This document shows positions 1 to 11,600 of a DNA stretch of 64,000 bases, one piece after another. Origin of the DNA: Piper betle (lineage: Eukaryota; Streptophyta; Magnoliopsida; Piperales; Piperaceae); the NCBI GenBank assembly GCA_033002965.1, contig JAURVB010012865.1, forward strand, positions 124,001-188,000. Reading direction: 5' to 3'. How positions within the stretch are numbered: position 1 is the first letter of the stretch; the number at the start of each line of letters is the position of its first letter. The position numbers and the translations under genes are program-made. The notes beneath the pieces were generated by a model, which saw nothing but the letters and a program-made list of their open reading frames with translations, did not search any database and was not told the DNA's origin.

Positions 1-94
1 TGATGGCTTTTTGCATGATCTTTTATTTGAGCCTGAACGCGAAGAAATTGGGAGAGACATCATAAACTGGATGGAGAAAAGACTAGGGATTTGA
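1..94 (+). CDS. C-terminal end of a monoacylglycerol-lipase-like alpha/beta hydrolase (partial)
   Basis: The window opens inside the last exon of a plus-strand gene. From base 2 the reading frame gives 30 residues, beginning DGFLHDLLFEPEREE, and stops at TGA 92-94. This matches the C-terminal tail of plant monoacylglycerol lipase / caffeoylshikimate esterase-like hydrolases, where a His in a GxLHDLxxEPE context is the catalytic histidine. Here that would be the H of FLHDL (bases 14-16). The rest of the gene, including the nucleophile Ser and the Asp, lies outside the window, so substrate and subfamily cannot be told. The gene converges with the minus-strand gene at 657-2293. Family assignment rests on the short tail only. 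Confidence 0.75.
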   Translation, partial: DGFLHDLLFEPEREEIGRDIINWMEKRLGI

Positions 95-656
95 AGGTGT
101 AGTCTAATTAGATTATAACAATTTGTTGCAATTGTTCCTGAGGTTAAAGTGCGACCTTCTGGTATTGGTGGATTGTTGTGCTGATGTATGAAACATGTTT
201 TAAATGTTGCATATGCCAAATCCTTAAAAATATATGAGCAATTGTTGGGATTTCATTGTTGACGGTGGGTTTTAAGTGGGAAGGTTTTTGTTTAGCGTAC
301 AGTTTTTATTTTGTTTTAAGGCCAGATTGCTGACTTTATTTTTTGAACCAGAGCTTCTTATTTCCATAGTAGTTCTTTTTTTCCTGCATTATATTCAATT
401 GTTTTTGTAATATGAGTGCAGGATCCAATGAAGCCAATTAGCAAATACTTGCCTATATGGTATGCTTCTTATAACACAAAAGGCTAGAACATACATCTCT
501 TTATATACCAAGCATTCGACAAGAACAGTTTTCACTCATTTTGAACCACAAAACACATGCTTCTGCACAAGCAAGAAGAGGGTTGATCGGAAATAGAAAC
601 AAATCATGCAAAATATGAACCATATTTGTAGAGGAAACATCTTGAGGTGTGTGGAT
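95..656. other. Convergent 3' untranslated region
   Basis: This is the T-rich space between two convergent genes, the hydrolase ending at 94 (+) and the Glu-rich gene ending at 657 (-). It probably holds both 3' UTRs. No coding stretch, repeat or structured RNA was recognised. Confidence 0.5.
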
Positions 657-2293
657 TTAGCTCTCGGCAAGGACTGTGCTTTTGGTCTCTGAAGCAAATT
701 CATTCACTGAGTTAGCATCTTCATTTTGTAAAACAATGTTGTTCTCAACCTTCGTATGATTGCTGTCTGTTTCTGAAGTTGCCTCGTACTTTTGAGGCTT
801 GCTTGATACTGCTCCAGCTCCATTATCCATTGCACCTTCGGTGGGATTATCACTACTACTTCCTCCTTCTATAGCTACATTTATACTAGCCTCGTTATTA
901 TCTGAAAGCTTAAATTGTGGAACCTCTGTATCATTATTCGCATTATCTTGGCTACCTAATGTTGTCTCTTCACTTGAAGTCTGAACTTGGATTTCTGTAG
1001 CTGTAGCTGAATTATCGGCATTTTGCTCTTCTTGGTTGCTTTCTCCTTCGCCTCCAATTTCGGGGGCTCTACTTTCTGAATTTGGAATTTGCGAGTCGGG
1101 TTTGCCTTCATTGTTGGTGTTGTGCATTGTAGAATTATCTGCCTCGTTATTATGTTCCTCCTGATGAACTACTTGATCCTCCTCTTCGTTGTTTAGTTCT
1201 GAACCAGAATGTACTTCCTCCTTGCTTTGTGCTTCTTCCTCCTTGGTCTGTGGTTCCTCCTCCTTAGTTTCTGGTGCATTTTCTTCAAACTTAGGCTGTA
1301 CTTGATCTTGATGGTCAACTTCTTCCTCTCTTTCTTTATTTTGAACCTCAACATGGTTTTCTTCCTCTATGTTTCTTGATTCTTCCTCTTTATGTAATTC
1401 TTCCAGCTCAGTACTCTCTGACCAAATTCCACTGGCAGTACTGTTGTCGCCATCGTGAACATGTTTTACATTTTCTTGATCATTAGGCCGGTGTTCTTGC
1501 TGTCCAACCTCTTGCTCTTTTACTTCTTCAGCATTTTCTTCTTTTTTCTGTGGTTTCTGTTCACCATCCAGCACATGTTCCTCCTCTTTGTGACCATTGA
1601 TTGTTTTGTCACGAGGAGTGCTTTCTTCTTCTTCTTGCTGATGTTCCTCCTCCTCATCAGAATGAGTCGATTGTTCTTCACTGCTCTGTGATTCTTCCTG
1701 GCTAGTCCCTTCACCATTTTGAGCTGATCATCATTATCATTTTCACCTAGGTGTTGTTCTTGATCATCGGAAGAAGCGATGTCGCCTTTGTTCGGCTTAT
1801 GCTGATCATCTGATGATTCATTTTCAACATTTTCTTCATTGGTGGCTTCAGTTTTTGATTTTTCACCGTGGTCCTCTTTTTCTTGCTGCTTTTCATTATC
1901 TTCCTCTTCATGATTGTCCATAGTTTCTTCTGACTCTTCATTGGTTGCATTCATGACCTCGTCTCCCACTTCTTTGTCTGTACTTTTTTCTGATTCATCA
2001 TCTCCACCTCCATCTTCCTTTCTGTCACCAATGTCATCAACTCCTGCTCTATTTGCCGGCACCATTTGGATCCCATGAAGCTTCTCCTTGCGTCCAAATT
2101 TCAGACCATGAAATTCTTTGTCAAGGTTGATTACAGTATCAGCAGTATAGTCATGCCTTCTATGGTAGAATTTCTTCATCTGGTACACTAACCAAATTGA
2201 GATAGCCAAAAATAAAGCTATCTGAAAAACATGCTTCGCTTTCAATCCTTTAGATCTTTGGCTACGACTTGAATATTGGTATTGATGATACAT
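657..2293 (-). CDS. Glutamate-rich single-pass membrane protein, broken by one frameshift
   Basis: Two overlapping minus-strand frames make one protein. Frame 1 starts at ATG 2293 and is homologous in character to the end of codon 1724-1726 (190 aa). Frame 2 runs from 1721 to the stop at 657 (354 aa). The N-terminus is basic (SSRSQRSKGLKAK), followed by one hydrophobic segment of about 20 residues (VFQIALFLAISIWLVYQM, about residues 22-40) and a basic stop-transfer (KKFYHRRHD). The rest is low-complexity, rich in Glu, Asp, Asn, Gln and Ser. This layout resembles plant proteins of unknown function with an N-terminal signal anchor and a long acidic tail. After the break, frame 1 turns into basic, out-of-character sequence, while frame 2 keeps the acidic composition. 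A 1-base loss (or 2-base gain) at 1721-1723 explains it. Frame 2 has a stop just upstream of the switch, so the junction is confined to a few bases. It could be a real mutation, a polymorphism or a sequencing error. Confidence 0.7.
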
Positions 2294-2397
2294 TGCCCCA
2301 GTTTCTTATCAATAGGCCTAATAACGATCCGGTAGAAAATTTTCTTAGCTTGCAAACTCTCAATTTGAGCGAGGTATCTAATAATTGTAGTCTGGAC

Positions 2398-3020
2398 CTG
2401 AAACGAAATCGGCTTTAACTGGCACAAGAAACTGAACTTGTATTCCAATTGTGTTATCAAGAAATTCTTTAAGAAGCTGTAACAAATATGAATTCAAGAT
2501 TTAAAACAATTAAAAATTTTGCTTAGAAGAATTAGCAGGGAGAGCTCAAGATCACCAATACAGATCAACGCATCATTATGTGATATCAAGATGTTTTTTC
2601 AATAACTGTGACAAATACATAGATTCAGTGCCGAAATTCACCTTTGAAAATTAACAGGGAATGCTCAAGGTCACCACTACAGATCAACAAATCATTTTGA
2701 GCTATCCAAAAGTTTTCAATAACTGTGACAAATACATAGATTTAGTGCTGAAATTCTCCCATAACAGGGTAGCTCAAGATAACCATTACAGATCAACAAA
2801 CCAATCTGTGCTTGGGTATTTCTTTCCAGTGTAGATCGAATGTCTAACTTGCTAGCTACCATGCTACATAAACTTCCACCGTAGGATTGCATTTTGAGAC
2901 GACCCATTTGACAGTAAGAATACAGAAGCCAATTTATGTAGCTATGACAAGGAAATGGCAAATGAGAGGTGGAGAAATTAAGTACAACAAAAAAAGGAGG
3001 AGATGGGTTATTGTAATTAC
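2398..3020 (-). other. Likely 5'-UTR intron of the Glu-rich gene
   Basis: On the minus strand there is a good donor, CTCAG|GTAATTAC, at 3021/3020 and a pyrimidine-rich acceptor, TTTCGTTTCAG|GTCC, ending at 2398. The coding start at 2293 follows about 100 bases later. Inside are two near-copies of a short stretch (about 2540-2600 and 2655-2715, both with 'ctcaaga/ggtcaccaatacagatcaac'-like words). Inferred from splice signals only. Confidence 0.4.
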
Positions 3021-3599
3021 CTGAGAAAATGCATCCACAATTGGATCTGGTAAAGCTAGTAGCAAGAACAAGAAAGTGAAAGCAAAGAAGCTATTGTCTG
3101 CCACGCAGTTCTTGTGAAACTAATATTTGCCACATCCTTTAAAACTACTATCTGGGTGCATTAGATTTAGATCCTTCCAACCGCCAGTTTCACCTTTATT
3201 AGCTAGTGAAGGTAATTGAGTTGACACTGAGAGCTCAAGCGACTAGCGTCTACTGTGGGTTTGATTATTCAAGCACGAATTGGCGAGTTATTTTATTTAT
3301 GCATGTAACATATAATATACGGTCTACGGGGGACAAATTTGATTGTGGCCAAGCAATTCTTGCAATTCTTAAGGTGTTGAAGGAGGATGAGCGTGTGGAA
3401 GAGAAAGGAGTCACCGACGATCGATTGATTGCGGTCTTGGTCGACTACTTTTTCCTATTGAAATTATTTTAGTTGTAATAAGTGAATTACTTTTGACTTG
3501 GTAGAAATTTCACCCTATGGTAATAAAAATCTTCACCTTGTAAAAGATTGGATGATCTCTTTCCTCCTTGTGCATAAAAGTGAATATTTTAAGTGTAAT
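3021..3599. other. Upstream region of the Glu-rich gene, no further gene seen
   Basis: This probably contains the first leader exon and promoter of the minus-strand Glu-rich gene, near 3021-3200. A short plus-strand ORF at 3206-3472 has no recognisable protein character. Nothing else was identified. Confidence 0.35.
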
Positions 3600-3965
3600 A
3601 ATATGTAATAATCTAATAATTTGGCCCAATAATATAAATTAATATGTTAAATCATTTTTTAAAAATAATTAATTAAATTAAAGATTTATAGTCTATTTTC
3701 ATTAAATTAAGGGATCTCATAATTTATTACTAACTTTTTGATTCGTGACCGCAGCTTAACCACTATTCTTAGACTAACCCACTGTCTAATAAGAACTAGG
3801 AGGCTCTGATACCATTTATAACAACTTGATTCAAATAACAAACTAATAGGTTAAGTAATTTTTTTAACAATAATTAATTAAGTTAAAAATATATAATTTA
3901 TTCCTACTTATAAATAATATCTTATCTAGTAATTATTATATATGAGATTAAATTAAGTTATATCA
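3600..3965 (-). mobile_element. TRIM-like element, R2 family
   Basis: Two related AT-rich segments (about 3600-3720 and 3816-3965) flank about 95 bases. Read on the minus strand, the 3816-3965 segment is followed directly by TGGTATCAGAGCCT (complement of 3802-3815), the initiator-tRNA-Met primer-binding site of many plant LTR retroelements. Two short LTRs, a PBS and almost no interior is the plan of a TRIM (terminal-repeat retrotransposon in miniature). Related copies lie near 19.5, 33.0, 34.5 and 42.0 kb. Ends are approximate. Confidence 0.5.
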
Positions 3966-4558
3966 CAAATAAATATATGATTTTATCTTGGAAAAAATGA
4001 ATGATTTTAAGCAGGTGAAAGTCATTAACTAATTATAATAAAATAATCAATTTTGAGGTAAAATAACAGAGGACTGTTTTTTCCTGATATTATGCGCGTC
4101 TACGGCATAACATACGAGAGCAGAGTAGTGTATAAGAAGCATGGCTAAAAAATTTCAATGGGGCATATTGCTTACAGGGTGTTCAGCCAGGTAGATCTTA
4201 CATTGTTCTGTTCAAATAATACATAACAAACGTATCAATGGCGATTTATGATGCCATCAGTACTCTTTTCAACTAATTTTGTTTTATATGGTCTAATTTG
4301 GACCTCCAACATTCACATTTACTTCAAAATTTATGTACCATTATTATAAAAATAGAAATGGTAAATGGTCGCGAAGATGATGGTCCCTACAAGGCAACCA
4401 TATTATTGGAGTTTTAAGAGAGATTTATGAGGATTGACGTAGGGGTAGGTTGATGGCCTTTCTAATATGGCCTGTTTTTATAATTGAATTAATTAGACGA
4501 GATAGACATTTTTGGCACAAAAATAATTTTTTTGCCATTGACCATAATCCCGGCATAG
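3966..4558. other. AT-rich intergenic spacer
   Basis: This is AT-rich sequence with no coding frame, repeat unit or RNA that I recognise. Confidence 0.4.
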
Positions 4559-5182
4559 TATTAGGCCTTTGGCCCATCTAAATTCTGAAACTATTATTAG
4601 GCCCCCTAAAAAGACTTTTAAATAACTAAAAAACTCGTAATAGTTGTCACGTGCCTCTTTTAATTCAAAAGTTAGCTCAAAAATTAAGGTTTTCTCATTA
4701 ACCTATATACAAGTCATCAACAACCACTGCAACCGATGTGAGATAAACCTAATAACTCCCCTTCACATATCAGGCGTAGCCCGAAACCATCATCGTCTGA
4801 CACACTCCTCTTAAATCAGACAACACCCACCTGGCAAACTCCTTTTTAAATCATTAGGGGAACCCATGAAGAAACAACAATAATCGATATAGACAAACTC
4901 AGGTAGAACCCACGAAGGAAACAAACAATTGGTATAGACAAACACGGTTTAAATTTGGCTCGAATACTATTTGTTAGGCCATTTGGGCCCCCACCCAAGT
5001 TTCGAAGTTATTGTTGGGCGCTTCAGGCCCCCAAAAGGGACTTTTAAATAACTAAAACAAACTCACAATAGGTGTCACAGAGCTCTCATATTCTAAAAAC
5101 TAATTCAAGAATTAAAACTTTTCCGTTAGCCTATATATAAATTATCAACAACTTTTACGACCGAGTTGAGATAAACCCAACA
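4559..5182 (-). mobile_element. TRIM-like element with two about 200-bp LTRs
   Basis: Direct repeats at 4559-4754 and 4972-5182 flank an interior of about 217 bp. On the minus strand the LTR begins TGTTGGGTTTATCTCA and ends GGCCTAACA, so it has the canonical TG...CA ends. The 5' LTR is followed by a degenerate PBS-like AATAGTATTCGAGCC. The 3' LTR is preceded by purine-rich GAAGGGGAG, a polypurine-tract candidate. The flanks are CATAG (4554-4558) and CATAA (5183-5187), a 5-bp target-site duplication with one mismatch. There is no coding capacity. Confidence 0.65.
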
Positions 5183-5185
5183 CAT

Positions 5186-5188
<3 letters not shown>

Positions 5189-5226
<38 letters not shown>
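5189..5226. repeat. (AT)n microsatellite
   Basis: A pure AT dinucleotide run directly beyond the TRIM-like element. It gives rise to a meaningless Tyr/Ile repeat ORF on the minus strand. Confidence 0.9.
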
Positions 5227-5229
<3 letters not shown>

Positions 5230-5477
5230 AGTAGAGATAAACATAAGACCCTTTGACGACCATACATAAAAAAGGAATTATGCACCAAAAATAACAGAGA
5301 GACGAATTGATTTCTTTTTTTTTGTTGACCAAGTTGTATTAATTAATTTTTCTTTTTATTTTTCAAAGATGCATTAATTTTTTGTTCTGCTTTAATTAAT
5401 TGACCATAAAATATTAGTGGGTCCCTCTACGTCTAAATCGTTTTTTTTGTTAATTTGCACATTTGCCCTTCAGACCA

Positions 5478-5485
5478 CCACGTCA
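5478..5485 (-). promoter_or_regulatory. Candidate unfolded-protein-response element upstream of STT3A
   Basis: CCACGTCA on the plus strand reads TGACGTGG on the minus strand. This is the ACGT-core site bound by ATF6/XBP1-type and plant ER-stress bZIP factors. It lies 138-145 bp before the STT3A start codon, in the promoter or leader of an ER glycosylation gene. The match is exact, but one 8-mer can occur by chance. Confidence 0.4.
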
Positions 5486-5622
5486 ACCCAGTCTCGAAGG
5501 ATTATAAAAAAAAAACAAACAAACAAACCAGGGAACACAAAACCCCGAGACATATCAACGAAGAAAGAAGGGGTTCGGGGACGAAGGCGACGACCACGAG
5601 CGCCTCCTTCTCCCTTTCCTTA

Positions 5623-8600
5623 ATGGCGGTCGACGCCCCGCCCACATCCTCGCTCCGGAATGCGTGGGGCGGCGTCTTCTCCTTCTTCATCCTCGTCCTC
5701 ATCGGCATCCTCGCCTTCTCCATCCGCCTCTTCTCCGTAACCCACCCCGATCTTTCTGCTTGTTTTATTTTCTTTTTCTTCAGATTTAATTTCACGAGGA
5801 CGCATAATAATGTTGATTTGATCCATTCCGATTTCTTCACCTTCGATTTCGATTATTTGCAGGTGATCAAGTACGAGAGCGTGATTCACGAGTTTGATCC
5901 CTACTTCAACTACAGAGTCACCCAGGTTCCTTTTTTTTTCTTTCTTTTCTGTTGGATCTCGTTTAGTATTTGGAGCTGCTGTAATTTGAGATACTCGCTG
6001 TTCAATTTGATGCGGTTGTTGGTGCTGGAATGTTTTCGTGTTGATGTGTGTACTTGAAGTGTAAATAGGCAAGATGTTACCGTATGTGTGACTTACACTA
6101 TTGATAAAATTTAATTTTATAGATAAACTTTTGTTGAATTTAGATATCGATTCTGATTGACTTTAAAGATAGATCTTAATTGAATGAGAAGATAAACTGG
6201 AATAATTTGATTTGTTATTATTTTTTTAATTTTTGTAGTATTTTTATTGGTTAAGTCTCCTACTTTTAATTGGAGACCAGTATTGAGTTCCTGTTTTATT
6301 AATAAGAGTGGATCAGATGGTTGACTTTTTCTTCATGTATTATCTCATTTCTTATTTGAAGCTGATGTAGCGAGGCTGATAACTCTTCAATTTGATTCGA
6401 TAATGTGTGTCGCAATGTTTTGTGTTTGTTGTGTGTATGTTCAGTGTAATTAGATGGTTCACTTATTCTTCATATATTTCATATTTGAAGCTGCTGTAAT
6501 GAGCATAAGCATGTTCAATTTAATGTTATGTTGGGTGTTTCAACCATTTTATGTTTTATGCATTGAAACCTGAAGTGTGATTAGATTTTTTATTTGTTCT
6601 CCTTGCATTATCATGTTCATATTTGAAGGGCTGCTGTTGTGAGCATTATCGCGGTTTAAATGTAACCTTGTAATAGGTGTAAGGGTGGTTTGTTTGAGTC
6701 TGTGAGTCTGATTGAGTAGTTGAATGATGCCAGAGTAAGATTGATTCGTATTTGTGATCTTGCTTTTGCAAAATTAGGAGTTTACTTTGAACAAAGTCTA
6801 TGCTAGTATCCACTCTGATGCAACTTCACCTTAAAAATGCATAATTGAGTCAGTGCCATCTAATGATGCGTCATTAAATAGAAGTTTCTTGATGGACATT
6901 AGTCGTCAGATGATATTTAATGCTGAAATTTTAGCTTATAATTGACTTTTGTATATTGTAATTTAAAGAGTGTTCTGGCGATAGAAAATTTTAGTGGCAA
7001 AACTGGGTTCATTAAGGCTTTGATTTGATTCAGCTTGTTTTATTTGTTTCAGTTTCTGACAAAGAATGGTATATACGAGTTCTGGAATTGGTTTGATGAT
7101 AGGACATGGTAATGCGGTTGAAACCTTTTTTCCTTGGTTGATGGTTTAACATGAATTAATTTATGGTGATTTACTTTATAATTCTAGATTAATAATGCTC
7201 AAGGTTTTTTTTTCTGACATACATGCTAAAGGTATCCTCTGGGCCGTGTAATTGGCGGAACTGTTTATCCTGGATTGACCTTAACAGCGGGTACCATGTG
7301 GTGGTGGGTTGAATAGTACGCTCTTTATTTCCTTTTCATTGTCTTGGTGGCAATGCTGCTAGTTTGATTCTTGAAATGTGGTGCATTGCAGGTTGGCAAA
7401 TTCTCTAAATATTCCCGTGTCTGTTGAAACAGTTTGTGTATTTACTGCACCAATATTTTCTGCTAATGCAGCGTGGGCTACTTACCTTTTGACAAAGGTT
7501 ATGTTCAAACTGTACCTCAACTTCTACATTACATCATCACATTGCAGTTTAAGGACAATCTTTCTTATTTTTTTCCAATAAACATTGGACTGAGGCTTGT
7601 TTTTATGGAAATTTCTTATGAGTTATTTGTTATTGCTATATTCAGGAAGTGAAGGGTGTGGGAGCAGGTTTGACAGCGGCAGCTCTTCTTGGGATGGTAA
7701 TTTGACCCCCTCACAGTAGTTTTTTCTCCATGTACAGGTTGTTCTGTCGTCTTTGGAGGATTATAATGGTTAATTAGAATAATATTGCTTTAGGGAAGAA
7801 AAAGTTGCTTCGTCGGTTTTGCTTTGAGCTATAACATCTTTTCTTTAATTTCAATAAACTTTGTTGTCTTAGCATGTGGCTTTTTGTACAGGTACCATCC
7901 TACATTTCACGATCTGTAGCTGGTAGCTATGACAACGAAGCTGTAGCAATTTTTGCTCTAATCTTTACATTTTACCTTTATATTAAGGTAACTGGATGAC
8001 ATATTTATCGTGAGGGGGCACTTAATTTCTTTTGCACATGGCATAAGAACATTGGAAGCCTTTATTTCATTATATATTTGTTTGTATTTTTTAGAGCATG
8101 GCATTGACAATATTACTGATTGGGATCTTTGTAGACATTGAACACAGGCTCCCTCTTTTATGCTACTTTGAATGCCCTAGCATACTTTTATATGGTAATT
8201 ATTCTTCATGGACCCAATCAATTTTATAATAATTAGGATGGTTATTAATGAGATATATTTTGTATGGTTACACTTTTTTACAGGTTTGTTCATGGGGAGG
8301 TTATACATTCATCATTAATCTGATTCCAATGCACGTACTTTTATGCATTGTTACCGGCCGTTATTCATCTCGCTTATATATTGCTTTTGCACCTCTTGTA
8401 AGTATATTTATGTTTAAATTTCTGTCATTTTAAAGCTATTGTTATCTAGGGAGTAAGATGATGTACTTGGTTCTTGTAATTTGTATTACTAGTGAAAATT
8501 TTAATAGTGGCAATTGTAACTGAATCATGTTCACTTCTTTGGGCAGGTGATTTTGGGAACTTTATTGGCGGCCTTGGTGCCTGTTGTTGGTTTTAATGCT

Positions 8601-11600
8601 GTTATGACTTCAGAGCATTTTGCATCTTTTCTGGTCAGTTTGGTGATGCCAAATAGGAATGTTTATGATGAAATTCAGACTCTAATTTTGTGGAATGGGA
8701 GAATTTAGTTATTTGCAACTTATATTTTCTAATAACTTTACATAGATGTATGTGATTAATGACCAAGCCTTTCTTCATTCTTTTGCAGGTTTTTATTATT
8801 ATAAATGTTGTGGCTTTGGTGCATTATATCAAAGGTCTTCTTTCACCCAGAATGTTTAAAGTGGCCATGACTCTTGTGGTTTCTGTTGGTTTGTAAGTCT
8901 ATTATCCTTGTGGTTAAGATGTTCTGCACATTTTGTGGATAAGATGGTTGTTGCTGATTTTTTTTTCCCGTATATGATTTTTGAGCAGAATACTTGTTGG
9001 AGGTTTTGGAATTTCTTTTTCCTATTCCTTTTTATGCATATAGCCTATTCACGTGTTTGTTTCAATTCATCTTATTAGAATAATTGAGATGACTAGGTTT
9101 TCATCCAAATTCATATTTATTTTGCGAGCTATTAATGTTTCTTGGATTTTCCCTCAAACCCCTATCCAGTCTTTTGTCTTTTTGGGTTTTGATAGTTTAT
9201 GATTTCTTCAAAGCAGCAGAAGTTATATTTTAACGCTGGGGTTTACAACTTCTAGTGTCATGTTTAAGGGTGTTGTAAATTTCATGTTTTATTTTGGTCT
9301 ATGAATTTGTGGGCTTGTGGTACATGGCTTGGTGGTCTCTGTATGCCATCTCATTGGTAGAGCTCCTTGGGGCTGTAGTCCGTATCAGTGGTATTGACAT
9401 GGATTTGCGCAAATGGTGCTGCGCTATAAATTTGTGTACACTGAAGCAGGTTTAATTTTCCAGGGCAGTTTGCTTTGCAGTCATTGCAATTCTAGTAGCG
9501 TTGGTTGCTTCTAGTCCTACAAAGGGGTGGAGTGGACGGAGCTTGAGTCTTCTTGACCCGTATGCTACTTTTCTTGTATTTGGCTAGTGGTAACTTTATT
9601 CAATTTTCATGCTAGAATTTGAACATAGACTTATAGTTCTGTTTTTGTTTGAAATATATCAAAAAAACATAGGCGCAGGCTCATTATCTTACTGCAAACT
9701 TTTTATAGATGGGCTATGAAGTAGGTCATCCTGTCTACCAATGGAAATCTTTATTTTCCTATTTATAGATGACAATTGGTGAAACATGATACAATTTTTT
9801 TATTTTTTGCAACAATGCGGACAATCGAGTTCAAAAGAGAAATTAGCTGTTTGTATCTTTAATTTGTTGATGATAGTTTGCCTTGTAATAATGATCTTTT
9901 TTTTTCCAGATGTAGTATCTGCTTTCTTAGAATGCCTTTTCCTTTTCTCCTTTATGGTCCTTAAGAATACTTTTTGATAACATTATAAACCATCTTTGTT
10001 GTGGCTGATAATGTAGTTAGTTTGAAATTGAACTTGGGTTTTTATTAAAAAATGATCATGTTTATAAAAAGGAAGCTAGGTAGCTAACTGATTACCATTC
10101 ATTTCATTTACAGACATAGTTCACTACATTCAAATCTGAAAATAGGTACTGATCATCAAAACACATAGGTACTTTCTAATACCTTAATAAGAAACACAGA
10201 ATTAAATGACAATTAGGTCAATCTAGCTAGCGAGTTCTCCAACACTTCCCTTAAGCTGAGGTTCGGAGCCACAAAGGAACAACTTGAAAGCATTTTTAAG
10301 GAAGATGTCCACAATTTGTTCTTTATTCTTTAGAAATACCATCAACAAAAATTTCAACATAAGGCTCCTAATGCAATATGTTGAGCTAAATATTTAGGGG
10401 CTCTCTTTCTTACATCTAAAATTTATATGGTATCAGAGTCAAAGGCCTGGGATTCGAATCCTGTTGGTGATATAAGCCCGGAGAAATATTAATTTGCCCC
10501 TTGTTGAGACCAATGGACTATTTGCCCCATCTTTGTGTTTGTCTACATGCTAAATCTGCTTGCATGTGAGGAGGGAGTGTTGAACTAAATATTTAGTGGC
10601 TCTTTTCCTAACAGCTTGAGCTTATGGGCTGATGGTATCTAGCAGTTAGCTTTCATAAGAGCAACTGACAACAGTGTCAATTAACCAAATTATGGCCTTC
10701 TAGAGTGAGTGAAAAGTGCAGCAAAGAAGATGTGATGTCTAGAAATTATTGGAACAAAGTCATATAGATGACAGATTGTTGCAGGAGTAGTGAGGCAAAC
10801 AAAGCAACATATTTTCCTTTCAAGCAGATATACAGTTTGAGTTGAATAAAATAGATTCCTGTGTGGAAGTATAGAACAGAGTTCCTCCTTGAGGATGCAT
10901 GGAAATCCTTCTAAGAAAAGGACGTTGTAAATTCTTTGTAAAGGCAATAAAAATAGAAACCTCTTTCTATGGTCAGTTCAAAATCCTTTGAGACTTAGAT
11001 CGTGATTGGAATTTTTGAAGGAAGGACTCAAATTGGGGGATGAAACAGTTTTCTATGGGCTGACTGCACATCATTGGCAAAAGCAACAGTGAAGTGGATG
11101 AAGCCATGGAAAAACAATCACAAGCAGCTGAATGCAGATGCATGTGAGAGGCATTAAGCAGGAAGGGCTAATAATGTCAGATGTAAAGACTATGGTTGAA
11201 GGACTTCCCTCCCCCTTTAAAATGAGTTTGATGGCTTTTTCAGGATCTCAAGTGTTCAAATTCAATGTTAAATTTTAAAACAATAGAAGAATTATTAATT
11301 GACTACTGTTTATTTTATTCATGGACAGTGTAGATCATTACATTCAAATCTGATGATTGACATTGATCCTTTAGCTTATACGGACTTTCTAAGAACTTAA
11401 TAACAAAAATTTAAATTCAAACCGCTAGAAGACTTAATTAACTAGTTGATCTTTCTTCAAAAAAATTTTTAATTCCTTTTTGGAAATGATATATCTTTTT
11501 TCTCAATTGATTATTTGTTGCTAATGCAATGGAAGGAGTCTTTTCTTACATTTTTTGTTTCTTCCAAATTATTGTTGAACATTACAGCTAAAACCTTTGT

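Noticed and set aside
799..1691. Plus-strand ORFs opposite the Glu-rich gene
   Set aside because: They are antisense shadows of GAA/GAG-rich codons and show only Leu/Phe/Ser-rich low complexity.
5126..5332. Minus-strand ORF with a long Tyr-Ile repeat
   Set aside because: Created by the (AT)n microsatellite at 5189-5226.
10440..10456. tRNA-like GGATTCGAATCC in STT3A intron 12
   Set aside because: It resembles a B box, but no A box or cloverleaf surrounds it. It is better explained as part of the TRIM-like interior.
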